The notes beneath the pieces were generated by a model. That model made no database searches and was not told the origin of the DNA. It saw nothing but the letters and a program-made list of their open reading frames with translations. Shown one piece after another: positions 27,689-37,050 of a stretch of DNA of 64,000 bases; the first letter of the stretch is position 1, and every line of letters begins with the position of its first letter. The DNA lies in NCBI GenBank assembly GCA_052400685.1, contig JBQTGJ010000003.1. One strand, given 5' to 3'. Both the position numbers and the translations under genes were made by a program. The DNA is from CAZHHH01 sp052400685. Lineage in GTDB: Bacteria; Bacteroidota; Bacteroidia; Bacteroidales; Marinilabiliaceae.

Positions 27689-27732
27689 AAAGGTACTTAA
27701 TTTGGAATGATTATTCCAAATTAAGTACCTTT
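27689..27732 (-). promoter_or_regulatory. TetR operator overlapping promoter
   Basis: A perfect 20-bp inverted repeat: AAAGGTACTTAATTTGGAAT (27689-27708) and its reverse complement (27713-27732), with a 4-base centre. Read on the minus strand it contains an exact -7 box TACCTTTG and a TTTG 21 bases upstream at the -33 position. The -7 box ends five bases before the ATG, so the transcript may be leaderless or nearly so. Confidence 0.8.
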
Positions 27733-27780
27733 TATTTTTATTGAAGCGTCTGAGGTTTCGTTAATCATTCAGCATTTTTC

Positions 27781-27909
27781 TTAGTGTTTGTCTATAAAGT
27801 CAACGACTTCGTTATGTTTGTCATAAAAATAGTCTTTTACGAAAAGTAAACGCCTTTATTTTTAAGGCTTCACAAGCCTTGTATTTGAACTTGATATTTT
27901 GGACACTAA
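27781..27909 (-). repeat. R2 repeat copy 7
   Basis: A 129-bp copy with TTAGTGT / ACACTAA ends. A second inverted pair, TGTCTATAAA at 27789-27798 and TTTATAGACA at 27912-27921, reaches just outside the right end. It lies between the tetR gene and the 3' end of the metal-efflux operon. Confidence 0.8.
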
Positions 27910-27932
27910 TGTTTATAGACAGATTCTACCTT

Positions 27933-29165
27933 TTAAAGTTGAATGTTATACACCCCCTTTAATGCGACTAACCCATCAATTTTTGGATTTATTATTTCCG
28001 TGTAGCCATTGTATTGCTGTCCGATGTTGACTTCAATTTTATCAAAATAGTATTTTGCGTCTTCTTTTTTATTAAGGGCCAAAATGAAATATTTTGAATC
28101 TGAATTTATAATGGCTTCTGCAGGTAGCGCATTTACGGTGTCTGTGCTGAGTATTATTTCTGATTCAATAAATTCATTGGCAATGGGTTTCGTAATTTTA
28201 TCTGATAACGCGGCATAACAATATATGGATTTTGATTCATCGCTGATGGCAACGCCCAGTGAAGTAATTACAGCCAGATGTGGGTTTTCTGAATTGACAG
28301 GTTTAAAGCGAACGGTTTGTCCTTTTTTTAGTTTTGCGATATCTGCCGAAAACACCGATAGTTCTACCTGAAACATCGATGGATCTGTTATGTCAATGAG
28401 TGCCGATTGTTGATCTATGTAACTGCCGATGTTGGCTTTCAGGTTGGAAATATAGCCGCTAATGGGTGATTTTATTGGATATGAAGCATAAAAATTACCA
28501 TTTTCGATTTTTGCAATTGACAAATTCAGGGCTTCAATTTTCAATTTTAATGCGATATAATTTGCTCTGGAAATTTCGTAATCTCCTTTGGTAATAATAT
28601 ATTCTTTCTCAGGTATCACTCTTTCATTGTAAAGTAAACTGACCCTATCATATTCGTTTTTCAAACGGTTGTAATTTGCCGAGGCTTCGGCATAATCTTT
28701 TTGGATATCAATTATTTGGTTTCCTGATACCATTAGCAACGTTTGATTTTTTTCTACAAATTGACCGTTATGACAGTAAACATCCTTAACAACACCGGGT
28801 AGTGGTGTGCTAATTTTTGCTTTCCCGTTAGGTAATGGAACGATGCTGCCATTGCATTTTATTGTTTTTTCAAAAATTTGACGTTCTATTTTGCCCACTT
28901 GCATTGCCTCTGTGGTAAACTGCTGTTCAGTTATTTCAATCAGGTTTGATTCTTGTTCAACTGTTGCAGGTTCGCTTGCACACGATAGTACGATGAGTGG
29001 AATTGTTATTATATATAAAGCTTGCTTGAAAAGTCGAACATCGGTGTTGTGCTTTTCCTCAAAATTGCTTTTCCCTGATGAAAATGGCCATTTTGAAAGT
29101 GAGCGTAACGAAAAAAATGGCGTTTTTTTGCTGACGTTATATAAGATCTGTTTTAGAGTTTTCAT
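27933..29165 (-). CDS. RND efflux periplasmic adaptor (CzcB/CusB type)
   Basis: A 410-residue membrane-fusion protein that links the inner-membrane RND pump to the outer-membrane channel. A lipoprotein lipobox (IPLIVLSCAS) is at about residues 54-63. Barrel-sandwich, helical hairpin (about 130-215) and beta-barrel domains follow, with STPLPGVVKDVYCHNGQFVEKNQTLL as the lipoyl-like first half written across residues 105-130. The N-terminus is odd: about 48 residues precede the hydrophobic part, and much of this is encoded by an in-frame R2 repeat. No internal ATG, GTG or TTG offers a better start. It is six bases after the pump gene. Confidence 0.85.
   Translation of the reverse strand: MKTLKQILYNVSKKTPFFSLRSLSKWPFSSGKSNFEEKHNTDVRLFKQALYIITIPLIVLSCASEPATVEQESNLIEITEQQFTTEAMQVGKIERQIFEKTIKCNGSIVPLPNGKAKISTPLPGVVKDVYCHNGQFVEKNQTLLMVSGNQIIDIQKDYAEASANYNRLKNEYDRVSLLYNERVIPEKEYIITKGDYEISRANYIALKLKIEALNLSIAKIENGNFYASYPIKSPISGYISNLKANIGSYIDQQSALIDITDPSMFQVELSVFSADIAKLKKGQTVRFKPVNSENPHLAVITSLGVAISDESKSIYCYAALSDKITKPIANEFIESEIILSTDTVNALPAEAIINSDSKYFILALNKKEDAKYYFDKIEVNIGQQYNGYTEIINPKIDGLVALKGVYNIQL
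29021..29139 (+). repeat. R2 repeat copy 8, inside the adaptor gene
   Basis: The core CCATTTTGAAAGTGAGCGTA, then ACGAAAAAAATGG and TTTTTTTGCTGAC (29087-29135), aligns closely with the 62.8 kb R2 copy. The left part (GCTTGCTTGAAAAG) is weaker. It lies wholly within codons of the adaptor's N-terminal region, on the opposite strand to the gene. Confidence 0.7.
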
Positions 29166-29171
29166 ATCGTT

Positions 29172-32100
29172 TTATTTTGAGAGATAATTAAGTTCAAGTG
29201 TCACGTTGGTGTAATTCATAAGGTTGTTGAGGTAGTTCAGCTTTATTTGTAGAGCTGTTTCGGTGCTTGATGCGAATTTAAAAAAATCAATATCACCATT
29301 GTCAAAGCTTAATTGCGCCGTTCTGATAATTTCATCGTAAAGTTTGCTGCTATTATCGGCATAGTCGTTTAAGAGTGCCTTTAGTCTTATGTGTGAGTCC
29401 AGAAGTCCTTTCTGTTTAATTTTAAGGAGGTCAATGTCATATTCTGAAAATTGTCTGGTAGCATTTAAGGCTATTTTTGATGCTTTGATGATGGATTTTT
29501 GGGCGTTGAAGAATATTGGAATGGAGAGCCCTGCCTCAAATCCGTGGTAGTATTTTGCATCTTCAAAAAAATTTGTTCCAATAAAATAGTTGAACGAGAT
29601 GTCGGGTAGGAGCTTATTTTTTTCGATGCCAATATTGGCATTGTCCAATTCCTCTTTGCTTTTTAACCATGAAAAAGAGGGGGTTGCGTCAATGGTTCGG
29701 TTTGTATAGTTTATTTGGGTTATTTCCTGCGAAACGACAAATGAACTATCATACCCCATTATATTTTTAAGTTGTGAATAGGTATTATCAATGTCATGTT
29801 TTATTTCGTTGAGCAGGTTATTTGTTTGTTTTTGCTTGGCTTTAATGGTTAGCAAATCGAGATTGCTAATATCACCACTGCTGTATTTTATTATGGCTTC
29901 TCTTAGAATATTGCGGTACAGGCTATCAATGTTATCATAAATATCACGTTTTTTGTTAAGTATTTGTAATTCAATGTAATTTAAAGAAACTTGTTTGATG
30001 ATGTTTTCAATTTGAATTTTCAGTTCGGCCTCGGCTATGTTGCGTTCAATTTTTTTTGCCTTCGATTCTGCACGATACAGCGTTGGAAAGCTAAAATTCT
30101 GTTCTACGCCCCAAACTTTTAAAGGATGGTTGTTTTCCGCTATATTATTTTGGTCGGTACCAAATGTAAAAGTTGTTTTATCCAGTGCCAGGGCCGAGGC
30201 TATTAATGTGTTTCGTTCATCCACTTTAAGCGAATAGGCTTTAAGCTCTTTGTTGTTTTGCAGCGCAATAGTTATCGCTTTATCCATTTTTATTTCACTA
30301 TTTTGCGAGAATAAACTAAAGGCCGGAAGCAGAAGTAAGAGAACCAATCCCTGTTTGGCTCTTATAAATTTTAAGGGAAATAGTTTTATACCTATCACGT
30401 TGTAGAAAATTTCAAACATCAAAGGAAGAGCAATCATCGTCAGCATGGTGGATGTGAATAGCCCGCCAATGACTACTGTTGCCAATGGGCGTTGTACCTC
30501 CGCTCCGGCGCCGGTTGATATTGCCATCGGTAAGAATCCCATTGCAGCGGCTCCGGCTGTAAGCATAACAGGGCGCAGCCTGTCTTTTGTTCCCCGAATG
30601 ATGATTTCACGCATACTCATTGTTCCATTGTGCTTAAGTTCCTTCAGGTGTTCTATTAAAACAATTCCATTGAGTACCGCGATACCAAAAAGGGCTATGA
30701 ATCCGACGCCTGCCGATACACTAAAAGGCATGCCTCGTAGCCATAGCAAAAGAACACCTCCAACAGTAGCCAGTGGAATAGCTGAAAAGATCATGATCGC
30801 GTCTTTTAGCGATTTGAAGGCAAAATGCAGAAAAATAAATATGAGCAATAGGGCTACAGGGACAGCCAGCAGTAGTCGGTTTGTTGCATTTTGCAAATTC
30901 TCAAATTGACCTCCGTAGGCGATGTAAGTGCCGGGATTTAAGGTGATGTTTTTATCAATGGTGTATTGTATGTCTTTTACCACTGATTGAAGATCCCTGT
31001 TTCGTACATTAACACTCACTACGACTCTGCGGTGCGTGTTTTCTCTGGATATTTTGGCAGGACCTTGCGCGTATTGTATATCGGCAAGTTCTGATAGCGG
31101 TATTTGGCTGCCGTTGGGTATTGGTATTTTCAAATGTTTAATGTCATTGATGTCTGTTCTGTTTTGCGCATTGTAACGAACCACTAAATCGAATCGTTTT
31201 TCCCCTTCAAAAACAACGCCGGTGGCATCCCCTCCAAAAGCTGTAGACAGATAACGATTCAGTAGAGTAACATCGACGCCGTAGTAGGCTATTTTACTGC
31301 GGTTGTAATTAATTTTGATTTGGGGTAAACCAGCTGTTTTCTCCAGAATGATGTCGCTTGCACCGGGTATTCCTTCTATTACTTGTTTTATTTCGAGTGC
31401 TTTTTGATCGATGTAAGCTAAATCATCACCAAATATTTTAATGGCGATGTCGGAACGTACGCCGGTGATTAGCTCATTAAAGCGCATTTCTATTGGTTGG
31501 GTAAATTCATAATCAATACCCGGAATTGCCGACAGAGCATCCTTAAATTTGTCGGCTAATTCTTCTTTACTTGTAGCACTAGTCCATGTTTTACGTGGGG
31601 TTAATTTAATAATCATATCAATTTCTTCCATCGACATTGGGTCGGTAGGGACTTCTGCGGCACCAATCCGACTAACAATTTTTTCTACTTCCGGAAATTT
31701 TTTTATGAGAATTTGTTCCATTTGGGTGGTCGTCTCAATGGTTTTTGAGAGCGATGTGCCTGTTTTTAAAACGGGCTGGATAACAAAGTCGCCTTCGTCT
31801 AGTGTGGGAACAAATTCACCCCCTATTTTTGTAAAAAGAAAAGCCGTTACGAATAATGAGAGAATGGCCGCTCCAAGAACCATTCTTTTGTGTATATAGG
31901 CCCAACGAATGACCGGGGAGTAGGATTTTTGTGCCATTTTCATAACCCAGTCGGCAATATTTTTTTTGTTGGATGTGGTTGGCTTTAGAAATAATGAGGA
32001 GGCAACAGGTAACCACGTTAGTCCCATTATCATTGCGCCAATGATAGCGAAGCAGAATGATAAGGCCATCGGTTTAAACATTTTGCCTTCCACCCCGGTT

Positions 32101-33509
32101 AATGAGAGGATGGGAATGAATACAATAAGAATAATAATTTGTCCAAATATGGCCGATTTCATCATTTTTGATGCCCCTTCAAAAGATATTGCATCCATAA
32201 TGCCCGCCCTTGTGTCACCATTGGCGTCTTTTAGGTCAGTTTTTCGTTCGGTTATTTTAATCCCTATAAATTCAACAATAATAACGGCTCCGTCTATTAT
32301 AATCCCGAAGTCAAGAGCTCCAAGGCTCATCAGATTGGCATCGATGCCAAAGATATACATCATTGAAATGGTAAAAAGAAGTGCCAGAGGAATCATGGAG
32401 GTAATTACCAATGCTGCGCGAATGTTCCCGAGCAATAAAATCATCATGAGCATCACTATGAATGCACCAAGTATAAGATTCTCAGTTACAGTGAGAGTCG
32501 TTTTGGCAACCAGTTCACTTCTGTCAACGATTGGATTGATATAAATACCCTCCGGTAGATTTTTTTGAATTTCGGCAACCCGGCTTTTAACTTCATTGAT
32601 AACTTCTTTGGAGTTTGCATCTTTTAGCATCATTACTTGCCCGAGGATGGTTTCACCTTTTCCGTTTGCAGTAATTGCCCCGTATCTGTTGGCGTGACCA
32701 AATTCTACTTTTGCAATATCTTTAATGAGAATGGGGATTCCATCGTTAGTGCTAACAACAATATTTTTTATGTCCTCAACCGATTTAACCTGTCCATCGC
32801 CTCGAATGAAGTAACTTTGGTTAGCTTTTTCGATATATGAGCCACCGGATATGCCATTGTTCGTTTCCAATGCATTGAACACTTCTAAAAGAGTTATATG
32901 CATGGCCGAAAGCTGTGTCGGGTTTATTGATACGACATATTGTTTTAAGTTGCCACCCCAACTATTAATTTCAACGACACCCTTGATGCCAGACAACCTT
33001 CGTTTGATAACCCAATCCTGAATGGTGCGCAGGTCGGTTGCCGTGTATTTGTTTTCGTAGCCATCTTTTAGGTCGAGTGTGTATTGGTAAATCTCGCCCA
33101 ATCCTGTTGTAATAGGTCCCATTTCGGGTTCTCCGAACCCTTCCGGGATTTTGGCCGTAGCACTTTTGATTTTTTCGGCGATAAGTTGGCGCGGCAGGTA
33201 GGTATCCATCTCTTCATCAAAAACGATAGTCACCAATGAGATGCCAAATTTTGAGATAGAGCGGATTTCATTGACGCCCGGAAGATTGGCCATTTCCATC
33301 TCCACAGGAGCTGTAATATATTGTTCTATCTCCTGCGTCGATAAATTTCCTGAAGTTGTTATAACCTGAACCTGATTGTTGGTAATATCAGGCACCGCTC
33401 CAACCGGTATTTTGAATACCGCATATAATCCAAAGGCGGCAATAGTCAGGGTAAACAGAATAACAATTAGTTTATTCTTAATGCTGAAATCAATTATTTT
33501 TTCAAGCAT
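29172..33509 (-). CDS. CzcA-type heavy-metal RND pump fused to a TolC-like domain
   Basis: A 1445-residue protein. Residues 1 to about 1035 are a heavy-metal RND pump with the usual 12 membrane helices and two large periplasmic loops; the TM4 motif DFGIIIDGAVIIVE is of the CzcA kind, pointing to zinc, cobalt or nickel rather than copper or silver. From about 1040 a hydrophobic stretch (GLVLLLLLPAFSLFSQ) resembling a signal peptide leads into about 400 residues of TolC/CusC-like outer-membrane factor with long coiled-coil segments. Such fusions are known in Bacteroidetes. The adaptor gene follows, giving a complete tripartite efflux system in two genes. Confidence 0.9.
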   Translation of the reverse strand: MLEKIIDFSIKNKLIVILFTLTIAAFGLYAVFKIPVGAVPDITNNQVQVITTSGNLSTQEIEQYITAPVEMEMANLPGVNEIRSISKFGISLVTIVFDEEMDTYLPRQLIAEKIKSATAKIPEGFGEPEMGPITTGLGEIYQYTLDLKDGYENKYTATDLRTIQDWVIKRRLSGIKGVVEINSWGGNLKQYVVSINPTQLSAMHITLLEVFNALETNNGISGGSYIEKANQSYFIRGDGQVKSVEDIKNIVVSTNDGIPILIKDIAKVEFGHANRYGAITANGKGETILGQVMMLKDANSKEVINEVKSRVAEIQKNLPEGIYINPIVDRSELVAKTTLTVTENLILGAFIVMLMMILLLGNIRAALVITSMIPLALLFTISMMYIFGIDANLMSLGALDFGIIIDGAVIIVEFIGIKITERKTDLKDANGDTRAGIMDAISFEGASKMMKSAIFGQIIILIVFIPILSLTGVEGKMFKPMALSFCFAIIGAMIMGLTWLPVASSLFLKPTTSNKKNIADWVMKMAQKSYSPVIRWAYIHKRMVLGAAILSLFVTAFLFTKIGGEFVPTLDEGDFVIQPVLKTGTSLSKTIETTTQMEQILIKKFPEVEKIVSRIGAAEVPTDPMSMEEIDMIIKLTPRKTWTSATSKEELADKFKDALSAIPGIDYEFTQPIEMRFNELITGVRSDIAIKIFGDDLAYIDQKALEIKQVIEGIPGASDIILEKTAGLPQIKINYNRSKIAYYGVDVTLLNRYLSTAFGGDATGVVFEGEKRFDLVVRYNAQNRTDINDIKHLKIPIPNGSQIPLSELADIQYAQGPAKISRENTHRRVVVSVNVRNRDLQSVVKDIQYTIDKNITLNPGTYIAYGGQFENLQNATNRLLLAVPVALLLIFIFLHFAFKSLKDAIMIFSAIPLATVGGVLLLWLRGMPFSVSAGVGFIALFGIAVLNGIVLIEHLKELKHNGTMSMREIIIRGTKDRLRPVMLTAGAAAMGFLPMAISTGAGAEVQRPLATVVIGGLFTSTMLTMIALPLMFEIFYNVIGIKLFPLKFIRAKQGLVLLLLLPAFSLFSQNSEIKMDKAITIALQNNKELKAYSLKVDERNTLIASALALDKTTFTFGTDQNNIAENNHPLKVWGVEQNFSFPTLYRAESKAKKIERNIAEAELKIQIENIIKQVSLNYIELQILNKKRDIYDNIDSLYRNILREAIIKYSSGDISNLDLLTIKAKQKQTNNLLNEIKHDIDNTYSQLKNIMGYDSSFVVSQEITQINYTNRTIDATPSFSWLKSKEELDNANIGIEKNKLLPDISFNYFIGTNFFEDAKYYHGFEAGLSIPIFFNAQKSIIKASKIALNATRQFSEYDIDLLKIKQKGLLDSHIRLKALLNDYADNSSKLYDEIIRTAQLSFDNGDIDFFKFASSTETALQIKLNYLNNLMNYTNVTLELNYLSK

Positions 33510-33528
33510 AATGATTTGTTTTATTTCT

Positions 33529-33536
33529 CAAAACTA
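33529..33536 (-). promoter_or_regulatory. -7 box for the metal-efflux operon
   Basis: TAGTTTTG on the minus strand is an exact TAnnTTTG match, 20 bases before the pump's ATG. Confidence 0.5.
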
Positions 33537-33666
33537 AATATATAAGATAGTGCGGTAGTCCGAATTGATATTTTTCATCTGGTGTTGCTCAGGAGAACAA
33601 CATTATTTTTGTATGGCCGAGGGGACGTTTCCTCTTTTTGTACCATTGATATTGTGAAATATTCTT

Positions 33667-33710
33667 GTTTTTTTCGTTACGTTCGTATTCAAAATGATTA
33701 TTTGTAATTG
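33667..33710 (-). repeat. R2 repeat copy 13 (fragment)
   Basis: TTTTTTTCGTTACGTTCGTA followed by TTCAAAATGATTATT is the reverse complement of the R2 right half. The rest of the element is missing. Confidence 0.5.
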
Positions 33711-34162
33711 TAAGGATTCATTTTCATGTTGTTAAAGCCTGATAAATGAAGCTGTGTGATTTTTCGCAGACGTTTTTGCGCAAGCTTTATTTGATTTGAA
33801 ACATTATACTGATCTTATATGAATATTTGATGAAGTAGCTGTGGAATTTTTTGAATATCAGTAATTCAAATTTAATTAAAAATACGTAATAATTATTTGT
33901 GAATTGATCAAAGTAACAGCCTTTTGATAGGATATTTTATTTGAACTTGTAAATTGTTTTGTCATTTGGTTACAAAAATGCTTATTTTTAGAACCTCTTA
34001 TCCTTGTGAATTAGTCGTTATTCTACTACTTAAAAAGTTATCCAAAGGTAGTTCTATCAATGTGTTGCATGATATGTGTTAATTTTATTTTTGGTGTTAA
34101 GGTTTATAACAAATGCTGTTTTTATCCAATCGATATAAATTAAGCGAACAATATTTAGATCT

Positions 34163-34714
34163 ATGGAAGAACAAATAAAACAAATAGCCGATCGTCTCAT
34201 CGGAATGCGTGAAGTTTTGGAGATTTCGACCGAAGAGGCTGCTGCGACCTGTGGTGTTACGCAAGCGCAATATCAGAAATTTGAAAGTGGAGAAGTGGAT
34301 ATTCCCGTGAGTATTCTTTTTTGTATGGCTCAACGTTATAAATTCGATCTTACGGCGCTTTTATCGGGCGAAGAGCCCCTGATGCGTTCTTATACGCTGA
34401 CCCGTAAAGGTAAGGGCAGCAGTGTTGATAGACAGAAAGCCTATATTTATCAGGCACTAGCCGGTAATTTTCAAAATCGTAAGTGCGAACCCTTTTTAGT
34501 TACGGTTGAGCCCAAAGAAAACAAGGAAATGGCTTTTAATGCACATCCAGGACAAGAGTTTAACTATATGATAAGCGGTCGAATGCAATTCTTTATCGGC
34601 AGTAAAGAGATGATCCTCGAAGCGGGCGATTCTATTTATTTTAATTCCGAGTTGAATCATGGCATGGTCGCTATGGATAATCAACCGGCCACATTTTTGG
34701 CCATTATTCTTTAA
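34163..34714 (+). CDS. XRE-family regulator with cupin domain
   Basis: A 183-residue protein. Residues about 5-65 form a lambda-repressor-type helix-turn-helix (LEISTEEAAATCGVTQAQYQ). Residues about 105-180 form a small cupin barrel (HPGQEFNYMISGRMQFFIG, AGDSIYFNSELNHGMVAM). The cupin presumably senses a small ligand. Thirteen bases separate its stop from the acyl-CoA synthetase start, so they form an operon, and the regulator may control fatty-acid or related acyl activation. Confidence 0.9.
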   Translation: MEEQIKQIADRLIGMREVLEISTEEAAATCGVTQAQYQKFESGEVDIPVSILFCMAQRYKFDLTALLSGEEPLMRSYTLTRKGKGSSVDRQKAYIYQALAGNFQNRKCEPFLVTVEPKENKEMAFNAHPGQEFNYMISGRMQFFIGSKEMILEAGDSIYFNSELNHGMVAMDNQPATFLAIIL

Positions 34715-34727
34715 AATTTTTTTTTGC

Positions 34728-36386
34728 ATGTTTAAAAAGTATTTAAAACAATCGGAGTTTTCATCGCTAACTGATTTTCAGGAAAATTTTGAAATAATTG
34801 TTCCCGAGCGGTTTAATTTTGCGTACGATGTAGTTGATGAATATGCCCGTATTTCCCCTTCAAAAAGGGCTATGTGCTGGGTTAATGATGAAGGAGAAAC
34901 GCATAATTTTACGTTTGCTGATTTTAAAGAAGCCAGTGATAAAACTGCGTCTTATTTTCAATCGTTGGGCATCCGTCGGGGTGATAAGGTGATGCTGATT
35001 CTTAAAAGACGATATGAGTTTTGGTTTTCCATACTTGCTTTACATAAAATTGGGGCCATTGGGGTCCCTGCTACGCATCTGTTAAAACACAAAGATTTAA
35101 GTTATAGAAATAATGCGGCCGGGATTAAGATGATACTAGCGGTTTCAGAGCCTGATTTGGTTGATAGTATCAATGAGTCGATGGCTGATTCTCCAACTGT
35201 TGAGAAGCTGGTAACGGTTGAAGATACTGTGCCCGAAGGCTGGCTGTCTTTTCATAAGGGAATTGAGGAAGCTGCGCCATTTGTCCGGCCACAGGGTGAT
35301 GGTGCTCCTGAGAATTCAGATATTTCGTTGCTCTATTTTACTTCCGGAACGACGGCTAACCCCAAGATGGTGGCTCATAATTTTACTTATCCTCTTAGTC
35401 ATATTGTTACCGCCAGATTCTGGCAGAATGTTCAGGATAATGGTCTTCATCTTACAGTTTCGGAAACTGGTTGGGCCAAGTCGGTCTGGGGAAAATTATA
35501 CGGGCAGTGGTTGTGCGGAACGGCTATATTTGTTTATGATTTTGATAAATTCATTCCAGCCAATTTGCTTGAAAAAATTAGTGCCTTTAAAATCACAAGT
35601 TTCTGTGCACCACCTACCATTTACCGCTTTTTGATTCGTGAAGATTTCTCTAAATACGATCTTTCGGCACTTAAATGGGCCTCGGTGGCTGGCGAGCCAT
35701 TAAATCCGGTTATTTACGATACCTTTTATAAACAGACTGGCTTAAAGCTTCGGGAAGGGTTTGGACAAACAGAGACGACTTTGCAAATAGCGACTTTCCC
35801 ATGGATGGAACCAAAACCGGGGTCTATGGGTATTCCTTCGCCTATATTTGATATTCGTTTGTTAAATAAAGATTGTCAGCCTTGCGAAGATGGTGAAGTG
35901 GGCGAAATAACCATTCATACAGCCGATAAGGTGCCCGTTGGGTTATTTTTGGGCTACTATATGGATGATGAGAAAAATGCAGCTTGCCACTATGACGGAA
36001 ACTATCATACAGGCGATTTGGCGTGGCGCGACGAAGATGGCTATTATTGGTTTGTTGGACGTGTTGACGACGTGATTAAAAGTTCAGGATACAGGATTAG
36101 TCCTTTTGAAGTGGAAAATGCGTTGATGACTCATCCGGCTGTTGTTGAATGTGCTATTACCGGAGCTCCCGACGATATTCGGGGGCAAATTGTTAAGGCC
36201 ACAGTTATTCTTGCCGAAGAATATTGCCCTGGTAATGACGCGCTGGTGAAAGAAATTCAGGAACACGTGAAGACGGTAACAGCTCCATACAAATATCCCA
36301 GAATTATTGATTTTGTAACGGAGTTGCCTAAAACCATCAGTGGCAAAATTCGTCGTGTGGAGATTAGAGAAAAACGTAATAATTAG
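34728..36386 (+). CDS. AMP-forming acyl-CoA synthetase
   Basis: A 552-residue ANL-superfamily enzyme, likely activating a medium-chain or other carboxylic acid to its CoA thioester. The ATG at 34728 is used because the longer frame overlaps the preceding gene. Motifs are YFTSGTTANPKMVAH (phosphate loop, near residue 205), REGFGQTETT near 345, YHTGDLAWRDEDGYYWFVGR near 425 and the catalytic lysine in ISGKIRRVEIR near the C-terminus. It is closest to ACSM-type ligases. The regulator-ligase pairing recurs in this phylum to my knowledge; the substrate is unknown. Confidence 0.88.
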   Translation: MFKKYLKQSEFSSLTDFQENFEIIVPERFNFAYDVVDEYARISPSKRAMCWVNDEGETHNFTFADFKEASDKTASYFQSLGIRRGDKVMLILKRRYEFWFSILALHKIGAIGVPATHLLKHKDLSYRNNAAGIKMILAVSEPDLVDSINESMADSPTVEKLVTVEDTVPEGWLSFHKGIEEAAPFVRPQGDGAPENSDISLLYFTSGTTANPKMVAHNFTYPLSHIVTARFWQNVQDNGLHLTVSETGWAKSVWGKLYGQWLCGTAIFVYDFDKFIPANLLEKISAFKITSFCAPPTIYRFLIREDFSKYDLSALKWASVAGEPLNPVIYDTFYKQTGLKLREGFGQTETTLQIATFPWMEPKPGSMGIPSPIFDIRLLNKDCQPCEDGEVGEITIHTADKVPVGLFLGYYMDDEKNAACHYDGNYHTGDLAWRDEDGYYWFVGRVDDVIKSSGYRISPFEVENALMTHPAVVECAITGAPDDIRGQIVKATVILAEEYCPGNDALVKEIQEHVKTVTAPYKYPRIIDFVTELPKTISGKIRRVEIREKRNN

Positions 36387-36690
36387 TTTTTGAATGATAA
36401 GGCTAACTTCTGTTTTGTGTCTGTCTTAAAGATGGTCACTCCAGTAAATTATTCTTTCTGGCATACGCAGTCTTGGATTTTCTGGCTTAAGCTCTTGATT
36501 TTAAGAGCCGGCACTAAGCGGGCAATGGCACTTGGAATGGCTCTGTTTAATAATGTGATTTTGATGCGGACTCATTGATCTGATGCAGATCGTGTCGTCT
36601 TTTAAAGAGGTCGTATAAGTTATTGTTTAATCAAAAATAATTCTTACTTTTGCGCCGCAAATAACATTTATATCATTAAAATTTGTTTCT
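36387..36690. other. Intergenic region before rpsF
   Basis: About 300 bases. A 62-codon open frame at 36390-36578 has no recognisable features and is judged spurious. The right end carries the ribosomal-protein promoter. Confidence 0.5.
36623..36652 (+). promoter_or_regulatory. Promoter of the rpsF-rpsR-rplI operon
   Basis: A TTG at 36623-36625 and an exact -7 box TACTTTTG at 36645-36652 are 19 bases apart, a canonical Bacteroidetes arrangement. The rpsF start is 38 bases downstream. Confidence 0.75.
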
Positions 36691-37047
36691 ATGTTAAACC
36701 ATTATGAAACCGTTTTCATTTTAACTCCCGTTTTGTCTGATGTTCAGATGAAGGAAGCGGTCGAAAAAATCAGGAACATGGTCCTGGAAAGCGGAGGCGA
36801 GATTGTCAATGAAGAAAATTGGGGTCTCCGTAAGCTGGCTTATCCTATTCAGAAGAAATCGACAGGTTTTTATAACCTGTTAGAGTTTAAAGCTGAACCC
36901 TCTTTCATCGAGAAACTGGAGTTGAATTATCGTCGCGACGAGCGCGTAATCCGTTTTCTGACCTTTAAGTTGGAAAAATACGCTATTCAATACAGCGAAA
37001 AAAGAAGAAATGCAAAATCAAAATCAAAAACTGAAAAGGAGAAATAA
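36691..37047 (+). CDS. rpsF: 30S ribosomal protein S6
   Basis: A 118-residue S6 protein: MLNHYETVFILTPVLSDVQM at the start, GLRKLAYPIQKKSTGFYNLLEF in the middle and the DERVIRFLTFKLEKYAI helix near residue 85, with a lysine-rich tail. S6 binds the central domain of 16S rRNA together with S18. It heads a three-gene operon in the standard order, with rpsR starting three bases after its stop. Confidence 0.97.
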   Translation: MLNHYETVFILTPVLSDVQMKEAVEKIRNMVLESGGEIVNEENWGLRKLAYPIQKKSTGFYNLLEFKAEPSFIEKLELNYRRDERVIRFLTFKLEKYAIQYSEKRRNAKSKSKTEKEK

Positions 37048-37050
37048 GCT

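Larger units (their letters stand above)
33510..34162. other. 653-base divergent intergenic region
   Basis: It lies between the pump operon and the XRE-cupin gene. It holds the pump promoter, a fragment of R2 (copy 13) and a short GAGGGGACGTTTCCTC hairpin at about 33619-33634. No gene was seen; the region is AT-rich. Confidence 0.5.

Noticed and set aside
36390..36578. 62-codon frame downstream of the acyl-CoA synthetase
   Set aside because: No recognisable domain or signal, and composition is like the surrounding non-coding DNA.
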